Of a stretch of 18,268 bases of DNA, positions 6,990 through 13,953 are shown piece after piece (position 1 is the stretch's first letter; the number at the start of each line of letters is the position of its first letter). The translations under genes were made by a program, and so were the position numbers. Origin of the DNA: CAIWHR01 sp040007035. GTDB lineage: Bacteria > Pseudomonadota > Gammaproteobacteria > Burkholderiales > Casimicrobiaceae. The notes beneath the pieces were generated by a model. It made no database searches. It was not told the DNA's origin and worked only from the letters and a program-made list of their open reading frames with translations. The DNA lies in assembly GCA_040007035.1 (NCBI GenBank), contig JBDTVU010000064.1, forward strand, positions 1-18,268, given 5' to 3'.

Positions 6990-8411
6990 TTGAGCAACCT
7001 GACACGGAACGGTTCGCTGCGCGATTTGGTTCTGGTCGCCACCGGCGTGGCGGCCTTCGTCGCTGCGCCTGGCGCTGCCTTCGCACAGGGCAATCTGGCG
7101 ACGCTGCCCGGCCTGACGGAGTTGCAGTCTCCGGTCGCGGGCGCCGTCAACGGCGCATGCCTGCAATTCGCGCCCGCCGGGTACACCGCAAATCCCAACG
7201 GCACGCCGGCGGAACGTCTTTTCTACACCTGCCGCGTCATGGTGCAGACGGCGAATCAACTCGCCGGTTCGGGCTCGACCGCCAACAGCCTCGGCATCTC
7301 CAACGAAGAATTGCGCACCGGCGTGCAGGCCATCGCGCCGGTGCAGATGAACGCCCAGAAGCAGATCGGGACCGAGGCGTTGAAGATGAACCTGGTCGGC
7401 GCCCGGCTGCTCGACCTGCGTGCCGGCGCGCGCGGTTTCGTCGTGGGCACGAACGGGTTCGCGGCGCCGGCCGCGACGCGTACGGCCGCCCGCGGCGCCG
7501 ACCTCGACGGTGCGACTGGCGGCGGCGCCAGCGCCGACGACCTCGGCGGCCGGCTCGGTGGCTTCCTCAACCTGGGTTACAACTGGGGAAATGTCGACCA
7601 GACATCGGTCTGGGATTCGTACAAATACCGCAACTTCTCGCTGCTGGCGGGCGCGGATTACCGCGTCTCCGATGCCCTGGTGCTCGGCGGGGCACTCAGC
7701 TACAACGACACCCGGTCCACATATGACCAATCGCTAGGGAAGGTCGACGCGACGACGATCGGCGTGGTCGGCTATGGCACATATTATGTCGGCGACTGGT
7801 ATGCTGATGGATTCCTTGCCTATGGTGCCGTCGATTACGACTCCGTCCGCAATATCTCCATCCCGAGCGCCAGCGCCACGATTCCCGCGATCGCCACCTC
7901 GGCCACGGCGAAGCCCAAGGGCGACCAGTGGTCCGCATCCGTCGGCGTCGGACGCAGCTTCGACACCACACCCTACTCGATCACGCCGTCGGTGCGGCTG
8001 AGCTACATCTGGGTGAAGAACAAGGCATTTTCCGAGGAAGAACCGATCAATGGCGTGGGGCTCGCCGTCGAATCGAGGACGATCAAATCGCTGCAGTCGT
8101 CGCTGGGCGTGAAGGTGTCGCGGACGGTGAACAGCACAGCAGGGGTGTTCGTGCCCTATTTCACGGCGCAGTGGCTGCACGAGTTCGAGAACGACAGCCC
8201 TTCGATCATTGCCAAGTACGTCAACGACCCTTTCAACACAGTCTTCGCCATCCCGACCGGCAGCCCGACGCGCGATTATGCGGCGCTGTCCATCGGCAGC
8301 AGCGCCGTGTTCAAGAATGACCTGTCCGCCTTCGTGCAGTTCAGCACCGCCCTTGGCATCAAAGACGTCACCAACTACGGCCTCGTCATCGGATTGCGCA
8401 AGCAGTTCTGA
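6990..8411 (+). CDS. Autotransporter-type outer-membrane beta-barrel protein
   Basis: This 473-residue protein starts at TTG 6990. A signal peptide (about 1-33, ending AFAQ) is followed by a short region of about 150 residues that includes two Cys (ACLQF and YTCRV) and EELRTGVQAIAPVQM, a pattern I associate with short-passenger autotransporter proteins. From about residue 183 onward there are alternating amphipathic strands rich in aromatic residues and Gly, ending in GLVIGLRKQF. The C-terminal Phe is the outer-membrane assembly signal recognised by BamA. The passenger is far shorter than in classical adhesin or protease autotransporters, so it may act as an integral surface protein. The upstream region holds a Fur-box-like element. 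The exact function is unknown. Confidence 0.82.
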   Translation: MSNLTRNGSLRDLVLVATGVAAFVAAPGAAFAQGNLATLPGLTELQSPVAGAVNGACLQFAPAGYTANPNGTPAERLFYTCRVMVQTANQLAGSGSTANSLGISNEELRTGVQAIAPVQMNAQKQIGTEALKMNLVGARLLDLRAGARGFVVGTNGFAAPAATRTAARGADLDGATGGGASADDLGGRLGGFLNLGYNWGNVDQTSVWDSYKYRNFSLLAGADYRVSDALVLGGALSYNDTRSTYDQSLGKVDATTIGVVGYGTYYVGDWYADGFLAYGAVDYDSVRNISIPSASATIPAIATSATAKPKGDQWSASVGVGRSFDTTPYSITPSVRLSYIWVKNKAFSEEEPINGVGLAVESRTIKSLQSSLGVKVSRTVNSTAGVFVPYFTAQWLHEFENDSPSIIAKYVNDPFNTVFAIPTGSPTRDYAALSIGSSAVFKNDLSAFVQFSTALGIKDVTNYGLVIGLRKQF

Positions 8412-8426
8412 CCGCGGCGCTGCGGT

Positions 8427-8457
8427 GCGCGGCCGACGGTCCGTCCGGCGTCCGCGC
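8427..8457 (+). terminator. GC-rich imperfect hairpin after the barrel gene
   Basis: GCGCGG (8427-8432) pairs with CCGCGC (8452-8457), with further imperfect pairing inside. It starts 16 nt after the barrel stop. There is no U tract, so intrinsic termination is uncertain. Confidence 0.25.
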
Positions 8458-8487
8458 CAAGGGCGGCGAAACGCCAAGACAGCGCAC

Positions 8488-9351
8488 GTGGGCCGTGTCG
8501 CGGTCGACGGCCGGGTCCCGCCCTGGGTGCGCAGCTGGTTCGTGCCCGTCGTTCTCGCGCTGGCTGCGTGCGCGACGCCAATCGAGCGGATCGAGGACCG
8601 TGCGACCGCACTTGGCTTTCAGTCGATGCGACTTGCCGGCGCCGGGTTTCATCACTTGGCGTTCGTGGCTGGCCTGCCGCAGCACTCACAGACGCTCCAT
8701 GTGTACGTCGAGCACGACGGCACCCCGTGGGCAAACCGGTCGCGCGTCGCGCCGGACCCCACACCCCGGATGCCCGTGGCACTCGAATTGATGGCGCGCG
8801 ACGCCGGCCCGCGGCTGTTCCTCGGTCGGCCCTGCTATTTCGGTTCCGCCGGGGAACCACGTTGCACGCCGCTGATGTGGACGCACCGCCGCTATTCGGC
8901 CGAGGTCGTGCATAGCATGGCCGCCGCATTGCGCGGCTTCCTGTCGGCGCATCGGTACGATCGCGTCGTCCTGATCGGCTACAGCGGTGGCGGCACCGTA
9001 GCGTGGCTGATGGCGTCGGAGATACCGGAAACCGTCGAGGTCGTCACAATCGCCGCGAACCTCGACACCGATTACTGGTCGGCACTCCACGGTTACAGTC
9101 CGCTCGCCGGATCGTTGAATCCGGCGCTGCAACCGGTGCTGGCGCCGGAGGTCGAACAGATCCACTATGCCGGTGGCCGCGACCGCAACGTGCCGCCAAC
9201 GGTCGCCGGCTCGTTCGTCCGTCGCCACCCGAAGGCAAGCGTAATCGTGATCGCAGATTTCGACCACCAATGCTGCTGGATCGAACAGTGGCCCCGGTTG
9301 CTCGACCAGCAGCGACCCGCGCCTGACCTCGAACGCCGGCCGCCGGCCTGA
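8488..9351 (+). CDS. Putative lipoprotein with alpha/beta-hydrolase fold
   Basis: This protein is about 287 residues if it starts at GTG 8488. GTG 8527 is equally possible and neither has a clear Shine-Dalgarno. The N-terminus is a lipoprotein signal: hydrophobic VPVVLALAAC with the lipobox LAAC (Cys28 from GTG 8488). Ahead of the fold lies a Cys-containing stretch, GRPCYFGSAGEPRC. The nucleophile elbow is IGYSGGG with Ser166, and Asp232 (GRDRNVPP) and His260 (FDHQCCW) complete a plausible Ser-Asp-His triad in the right order. It could be an esterase, lipase or other serine hydrolase; the substrate is unknown. The frame continues open upstream into the barrel gene but the sequence there is its shadow. 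The next gene begins 24 nt downstream. Confidence 0.72.
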   Translation: MGRVAVDGRVPPWVRSWFVPVVLALAACATPIERIEDRATALGFQSMRLAGAGFHHLAFVAGLPQHSQTLHVYVEHDGTPWANRSRVAPDPTPRMPVALELMARDAGPRLFLGRPCYFGSAGEPRCTPLMWTHRRYSAEVVHSMAAALRGFLSAHRYDRVVLIGYSGGGTVAWLMASEIPETVEVVTIAANLDTDYWSALHGYSPLAGSLNPALQPVLAPEVEQIHYAGGRDRNVPPTVAGSFVRRHPKASVIVIADFDHQCCWIEQWPRLLDQQRPAPDLERRPPA

Positions 9352-9374
9352 CGCTCGCCGGAACCCGCACCTTC

Positions 9375-9692
9375 ATGCTCACCATTCCGCGCCGCTGGTT
9401 GGCGTTCCTCGATCGGCACCAGCGCCTCACGTTCGTGCTGATGGGCCTGTTCTTCCTCGCCTTCGGCGTCACGTCGGTCAACCTGTTCGTCCTGCTCCAG
9501 CTGAATCTCGACCTGTTCCTGCAATACGGGTTGATGGTGATCGAGGACGGCGCGCTGCGGCAGCTCGTCGACCTGCTCGGCTCCACCTATCTCAGCATCG
9601 TGTTCTATCTGCTGTTCAAGGTATGCGAGCGCATCCTCGTCGACCGGCTGACGGTGAAGCGGCCGGCAGGTCCGGCCGTCGACCGCGATTGA
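9375..9692 (+). CDS. Small inner-membrane protein, unknown function
   Basis: This 105-residue protein starts at ATG 9375 with no strong Shine-Dalgarno, 24 nt after the hydrolase gene. Two hydrophobic segments are visible (about 19-43 and 68-84), joined by a Leu-rich loop containing an IEDGALRQLVDLL stretch. Basic residues sit at both ends (PRRW at the N-terminus, VKRP near the C-terminus), which suggests both termini are cytoplasmic. I do not recognise the family. Two hairpins follow it, so it may be the last gene of its transcript. Confidence 0.6.
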   Translation: MLTIPRRWLAFLDRHQRLTFVLMGLFFLAFGVTSVNLFVLLQLNLDLFLQYGLMVIEDGALRQLVDLLGSTYLSIVFYLLFKVCERILVDRLTVKRPAGPAVDRD

Positions 9693-9732
9693 CGCGACGC
9701 ACCATCCTGCAGCAGCGGTGACGGAGCGCGCC

Positions 9733-9760
9733 GCGCGGTGGCGGCGAAACTTCACCGCGC
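9733..9760. terminator. Hairpin 1, between the membrane-protein and protease genes
   Basis: GCGCGGTG (9733-9740) and CACCGCGC (9753-9760) form a perfect 8-bp stem with a 12-nt loop, 41 nt after the preceding stop. There is no U tract. It could be a processing or stabilising structure, or a weak terminator. Confidence 0.4.
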
Positions 9761-9761
9761 A

Positions 9762-9787
9762 CTGCGGCCGTGTTACCGTTGCCGCAG
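9762..9787. terminator. Hairpin 2, adjacent to hairpin 1
   Basis: CTGCGGC (9762-9768) and GCCGCAG (9781-9787) form a perfect 7-bp stem, again with a 12-nt loop, separated from hairpin 1 by one base. It ends 38 nt before the protease start codon. Confidence 0.4.
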
Positions 9788-9824
9788 CCAGGGACAACCG
9801 GCGCTCGAATCGGGTGGGCCGAGC

Positions 9825-10787
9825 ATGACCAAGGTCGCGCTCTACAGCAGCTCCAGCCGGGCGCGCAAGGCCGGCGGCGCCAGCGCATCCGCAAGCGTGG
9901 GCGCAGCCCCGGCGGACATCCCTGCCGGCCCGCCCGGGGACGTCGCGGCGCCTTCGCTGCGCGCGCGGTGGCGCGGCTTCCGTCAGCGCCACGCACGGCC
10001 CCTGTTCGCCGCCGGTGGCGCCGTCGTCGCCCTCGCCGCCGTCGCGCTGCACGCCGCGTTGTCCCCATCGGCGCGCGAGTACACGCAGCAGGACATCGAC
10101 GCCGCGGTGCTGCACACGCTGGAGAACGCGCGGCTCCCCGCGCCGGAGGCGAAGGCGTACGAGGCGGTGCGTCGCTCTGTCGTCCGTGTCCGCGGCTACG
10201 GCCACGACCGCGAGAAGGACAAGGACGGCAACGACAAGGACGCGCACGCCGTCCAGGGCGTGGGCAGCGGCGTCGTCATCGTCGACACCGGCATCATCCT
10301 CACTAACATGCACGTCGTCGTCGGCGCCGAGCGGATCACCGTCGAGTTCGACGACGGGCTCGAATCCGAGGCGGTGGTGACCGGCGTGCGGCCCGAGCAC
10401 GATCTCGCCGTGCTGCAGGCGAAGAAGCTGCCCGACGACCTTCCCGCGGCCACGCTGCGTACGACCGGCGATCTGGCGCCCGGCGACAAGGTGATCGCCG
10501 TCGGCTTTCCGTTCGGCATCGGCCCGTCGGTGTCGGCCGGCGTGGTGTCGGGCCTGCGCCGCGAGTACCGCTCGCCCGAGGGCCAGCGGGTGCTGACCAA
10601 TCTCATCCAGTTCGACGCCGCCGCCAATCCCGGCAATTCCGGCGGGCCGCTGGTGACCATCGACGGCGAGGTCGTCGGCATCGTCACCGGCATCCTCAAC
10701 CCGACCCCGCAACGGGTGTTCATCGGCATCGGCTTCGCGGTGCCGATCGAGAACGCCGCGTCCGCGATCGGCCTGCTTCCGATCTGA
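9825..10787 (+). CDS. Membrane-anchored trypsin-like (S1C/HtrA-type) serine protease without PDZ domain
   Basis: This 320-residue protein starts at ATG 9825. The N-terminus is a Ser/Ala-rich, basic cytoplasmic tail, then one membrane segment (about 59-79), then a trypsin-fold protease domain (about 108-318). The catalytic triad is complete: His163 in LTNMHVV, Asp193 in EHDLAVL and Ser272 in PGNSGGP. The protease should face the periplasm. HtrA/DegP/DegS proteins usually carry one or two PDZ domains; this one ends with the protease domain, right after FAVPIENA. A charged Asp/Lys insert (HDREKDKDGNDKD, about 125-137) sits just before the first conserved strand. It is 22 bp upstream of the MoxR gene and probably in the same transcript. 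The frame is open further upstream but that part is Cys/Arg-rich and featureless. Confidence 0.87.
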   Translation: MTKVALYSSSSRARKAGGASASASVGAAPADIPAGPPGDVAAPSLRARWRGFRQRHARPLFAAGGAVVALAAVALHAALSPSAREYTQQDIDAAVLHTLENARLPAPEAKAYEAVRRSVVRVRGYGHDREKDKDGNDKDAHAVQGVGSGVVIVDTGIILTNMHVVVGAERITVEFDDGLESEAVVTGVRPEHDLAVLQAKKLPDDLPAATLRTTGDLAPGDKVIAVGFPFGIGPSVSAGVVSGLRREYRSPEGQRVLTNLIQFDAAANPGNSGGPLVTIDGEVVGIVTGILNPTPQRVFIGIGFAVPIENAASAIGLLPI

Positions 10788-10809
10788 ATCCGCACATCGA
10801 GGCTCCTGC

Positions 10810-11838
10810 ATGAACGACGGCATTCACGCCCGCAACGACGTCACCCCGCTGATGGAGCGGATCCTCTACGAGGTGAAGCGCATCGTCGTCGGCCAGGACC
10901 ACTTCCTCGAACGGGTGCTGGTGGCGATCCTCGCTCAGGGCCATCTGCTGGTCGAAGGCGTTCCGGGTCTTGCCAAGACGCTGACGGTGAAGACGCTCGC
11001 GCGGACGATCCGCGGTTCGTTCAAGCGGATCCAGTTCACGCCCGACCTGGTGCCGGCCGACCTGGTCGGCACCCGGATCTACAACCAGAAGACCGGCGAG
11101 TTCAACACGTCGCTCGGCCCGGTGTTCGCCAACCTCCTGCTCGCCGACGAGATCAACCGCGCGCCGGCGAAGGTGCAAAGCGCGCTGCTGGAGGTGATGC
11201 AGGAGTGCCAGGTGACGATCGCCGGGCAGACGCACCGCGTCCCCGAGCCGTTCCTGGTGATGGCGACGCAGAACCCGATCGAGACCGAGGGCACGTACCC
11301 GCTGCCCGAGGCGCAGATCGACCGCTTCATGATGAAGGTGCTGGTCGGCTACCCGAGCGAAGAGGAGGAATTCGTCATCGTCGAGCGGGTGACCGGCACC
11401 GCGCAGGCAGTCGCCGAAGTAGCGACGACCGACGAGCTGGCGGCACTGCAGCGCGAGTGCCGCGCCGGCTACGTCGATCCGGCGCTGATGCAGTACGCCG
11501 TGCGCCTCGTCGCCGCGACGCGCGCACCGGAGCGCTACGGCCTGCCCGACCTCGCGCGCTACGTGACGTATGGCGCGAGCCCGCGGGCGACGATCCATCT
11601 GGTCGAGGCAGCGCGCGCGCTGGCGTTTCTGCGTGGACGTGCGTACGTCCTTCCGGAGGACGTGTCTGACCTCGCGCCAGACGTGCTGCGGCACCGGCTG
11701 TCGCTGTCGTACGAAGCGCTCGCCGACGGGCAGACCGCCGACGCGCTGATCCTGCGCATCATGCAGAAGGTGCCGCGGCCGGAGAAACCGCTCGACAGCC
11801 ATGTCCGCTTCGACCGCGCCGCCGATCCGGACGCCTGA
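10810..11838 (+). CDS. MoxR-family AAA+ ATPase
   Basis: This 342-residue protein starts at ATG 10810 with GAGG at 10799-10802. MoxR ATPases act as chaperones that activate or assemble partner proteins, commonly VWA-domain proteins encoded next to them. Walker A is GVPGLAKT (50-57, Lys56). Walker B is LLLADEINRAP (Asp113, Glu114). MATQNPIETEGTYPLPEAQ follows, the typical sensor-1 and post-sensor stretch of the family, with the C-terminal lid beyond it. The length is typical. Its 3' end overlaps the DUF58 gene by 38 bp, which indicates translational coupling within the operon. Confidence 0.95.
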   Translation: MNDGIHARNDVTPLMERILYEVKRIVVGQDHFLERVLVAILAQGHLLVEGVPGLAKTLTVKTLARTIRGSFKRIQFTPDLVPADLVGTRIYNQKTGEFNTSLGPVFANLLLADEINRAPAKVQSALLEVMQECQVTIAGQTHRVPEPFLVMATQNPIETEGTYPLPEAQIDRFMMKVLVGYPSEEEEFVIVERVTGTAQAVAEVATTDELAALQRECRAGYVDPALMQYAVRLVAATRAPERYGLPDLARYVTYGASPRATIHLVEAARALAFLRGRAYVLPEDVSDLAPDVLRHRLSLSYEALADGQTADALILRIMQKVPRPEKPLDSHVRFDRAADPDA

Positions 11839-12769
11839 AGCCGTCCTCCGCCGGCTCGAGTGGACGGTGATCCGCCGTCTGGACGGCGTGCTGCACGGCG
11901 ATTACCGGACGCTGTTCCGCGGCTACGGGCTCGACCTCGCCGACCTGCGCGAATACGTCTACCACGACGACGTCCGGCACATCGACTGGAACGTCACCGC
12001 GCGGTTGCAGACGCCGTACGTGCGCGAATACAACGAGGAGCGCGAGGTCGCCGCGTGGTTCCTGCTCGACCTCTCGCCGTCGCTGGAGTTCGGCTCGCAG
12101 CCTCTGCAAAAGCGCGCGGTGTCGGCCGAGTTCGTCGCCGTGCTCGCGCGCATACTCACCCGTCATGGCAATCGCGTCGGCGCGCTGCTCTACGGCAGCC
12201 GCGTCGACACTGTGATTCCCGCCCGCAGCGGCCGACTCCACGTGCTGCACCTGATGCACCGGATGGCCAACCGGCCGACGCTCGCGTCGGCGCCGGTCAC
12301 CGACCTCCGCGAACTGCTGCAGACGGCGTACCGCGTCGCGCCACGGCGCTCGCTGATGTTCGTCGTCTCCGACTTCATCAGCACGCCGGGCTGGGCCGAG
12401 CCGCTCGCTCACCTCGCGCAGCGCCATGACGTGGTTGCGGTGCGGCTCTACGATCCGATGGAAATGGAGCTGCCCGATCTGGGCCTGGTCGTGGTCGAGG
12501 ACGCGGAGACCGGCGAGCAACTGTACGTCGACACCCACGACCGCGGCTTCCGCAAGCGTTTCGCCGCGCTGGCCGAGGCGCGCGAAATCGAGCTGCGCAA
12601 GGCATTCAGCGCCGCCGGCGTCGACGCGCTCGAGCTCGCCACCGACGACGATCTGGTCGATGCGATCCTGCGCTTCGCCGACCTGCGCAAGCGGCGCAGC
12701 CAGCTCGCTTCCGGCGGCGGCCTGCCGCCGCATCTATCCGGTCGCCCGGCCGCCGCAGCCCGCGGATGA
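11801..12769 (+). CDS. DUF58 domain protein (MoxR partner)
   Basis: This 322-residue soluble protein has the DUF58 signature: RRLDGVLHGDYRTLFRG, then DLADLREYVYHDDVRHIDW (His60-Trp63), then NVTARLQTPYVREYNEERE, followed by a VWA-like core (WFLLDLSPSLEFG). DUF58 proteins are regular companions of MoxR ATPases. Their biochemical role is unsettled, though the VWA-like fold suggests protein binding. The start at ATG 11801 lies inside the MoxR gene; its ribosome binding site is weak, consistent with coupled translation. The stop overlaps the next start in an ATGA motif (12766-12769). Confidence 0.92.
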   Translation: MSASTAPPIRTPEAVLRRLEWTVIRRLDGVLHGDYRTLFRGYGLDLADLREYVYHDDVRHIDWNVTARLQTPYVREYNEEREVAAWFLLDLSPSLEFGSQPLQKRAVSAEFVAVLARILTRHGNRVGALLYGSRVDTVIPARSGRLHVLHLMHRMANRPTLASAPVTDLRELLQTAYRVAPRRSLMFVVSDFISTPGWAEPLAHLAQRHDVVAVRLYDPMEMELPDLGLVVVEDAETGEQLYVDTHDRGFRKRFAALAEAREIELRKAFSAAGVDALELATDDDLVDAILRFADLRKRRSQLASGGGLPPHLSGRPAAAARG

Positions 12770-13809
12770 ATTTCCTCTGGCCCATGATGCTGTGGTTGCT
12801 GCTGCTGGTGCCGGCAGCGGTGGCGCTCTACCTCATGGTGCTGCGGCGGAAGAAAAAGAGCGCGGTGCGCTATGCGAGCCTCACGCTGATCAGGGATGCG
12901 CTCGCCGCCGGAACGCGCTTCCGCCGCCACGTGCCGCCGGCGCTGTTCCTCGTCGCGCTGACGCTGCTGATCGTGGCGATCGCGCGGCCGGCCGCCGTCG
13001 TCACGCTCCCTTCGCAGCACGAGACGGTGATCCTGGCGATGGACGTCTCCGGCAGCATGCGCGCGACCGACGTCAAGCCGAGCCGGCTCGTCGCGGCGCA
13101 GGAGGCGGCGCGTGCGTTCGTCGCCGGGCAGCCGCGCACCACGCGGATCGGCGTCGTGTCGTTCGCCGCAACGGCGTCCGTCGTGCAGTCGCCCACCGAC
13201 AACCGCGAGGACATCCTGGCCGCGATCGCGCGGTTCGAGCTGCAGCGCGGTACCGCGGTCGGCAGCGGCATCCTCGTTTCGCTGAAGATGCTCTTTCCGG
13301 ACCTCGAGTTCGATCTGCGCTCGTACAACCCGCGCCCCGACGCGCAGAAGAGCACGCCGCTCGATCCCTCGCGCCCGGGGGCCAAATCGCCGCCAAAGCC
13401 GGTCCCGCCCGGCTCGTACACGTCCGCTGCGATCATCCTGCTGACCGATGGCCAGACGACGACGGGGCCGAACCCGATCGAGGCGGCCAAGATGGCGGCC
13501 GACCGCGGCGTGCCGGTCTACACCGTCGGCGTCGGCACGCAGAGCGGCGAGACGATCGGCGGCGAAGGCTGGTCGTTCCGGGTGCGGCTCGACGAGGACT
13601 CGCTCAAGTCGATCGCCGGGCTGACCCGCGGCGAGTATTTCTACGCCGGGACCGCGACCGACCTGCAGAAGATCTACAAGAACCTCAATACGCGGCTTTT
13701 CTTCGAACAGAAGCCGATGGAGATCACCGCGCTCTTCGCCGCTGCCGGCGCCCTGGCTGCCTTTCTGGCCGCGCTGCTGTCATTGCTCTGGTTCAACCGG
13801 ATCCTGTAG
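12766..13809 (+). CDS. VWA-domain membrane protein (BatA-like)
   Basis: This 347-residue protein has two N-terminal membrane segments (about 5-25 and 57-73), a VWA domain (about 86-310) and a C-terminal membrane segment (about 320-343). The metal-ion-dependent adhesion site is present: Asp93, Ser95 and Ser97 in DVSGSM, a candidate Thr144, and Asp228 in LLTDGQ. This matches the BatA-type protein of Bat operons, whose VWA domain faces the periplasm. A Pro/Lys-rich insertion (about 184-217) lies before the LLTDG strand. Its start overlaps the DUF58 stop by 4 bp. The usual additional Bat genes (second VWA protein, TPR protein, BatD) do not follow; the next gene encodes a TIR protein. Confidence 0.9.
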   Translation: MNFLWPMMLWLLLLVPAAVALYLMVLRRKKKSAVRYASLTLIRDALAAGTRFRRHVPPALFLVALTLLIVAIARPAAVVTLPSQHETVILAMDVSGSMRATDVKPSRLVAAQEAARAFVAGQPRTTRIGVVSFAATASVVQSPTDNREDILAAIARFELQRGTAVGSGILVSLKMLFPDLEFDLRSYNPRPDAQKSTPLDPSRPGAKSPPKPVPPGSYTSAAIILLTDGQTTTGPNPIEAAKMAADRGVPVYTVGVGTQSGETIGGEGWSFRVRLDEDSLKSIAGLTRGEYFYAGTATDLQKIYKNLNTRLFFEQKPMEITALFAAAGALAAFLAALLSLLWFNRIL

Positions 13810-13832
13810 CCCGGGACGGCCGGCGCCCGGGC
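13809..13832 (+). terminator. GC-rich hairpin after the VWA gene
   Basis: GCCCGGG (13809-13815) pairs perfectly with CCCGGGC (13826-13832) around a 10-nt loop. The stem begins at the last base of the VWA stop codon. There is no clear U tract. This is a plausible operon end, but GC-rich hairpins are common here. Confidence 0.35.
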
Positions 13833-13942
13833 CGGCGGCCCGGCGTATGGGTTTCCCCGGCGGGATGCCGGACGGTGGGCGGCAGTTGATGCATCGGCGA
13901 GCCTGCGCGCGTACCATCCGATCTTGTTTGCTACAACGGACC

Positions 13943-13948
13943 GGGGAG
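13943..13948 (+). promoter_or_regulatory. Shine-Dalgarno selecting GTG 13954
   Basis: GGGGAG lies 5 nt before GTG 13954. The alternative TTG 13924 has no such sequence and would add ten residues of no evident function. Confidence 0.65.
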
Positions 13949-13953
13949 CCCGC

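Noticed and set aside
8209..8487. N-terminal extension of the lipoprotein hydrolase
   Set aside because: Most of it lies inside the barrel gene in another frame and it would place the lipobox far from the N-terminus.
9165..10823. Long minus-strand open frame opposite the hydrolase and protease genes
   Set aside because: It spans two unrelated plus-strand genes and an intergenic hairpin region; composition is typical of antisense frames.
13886..13917. Promoter TTGATG...TACCAT before the TIR gene
   Set aside because: The spacing is 20 nt and both boxes are imperfect.
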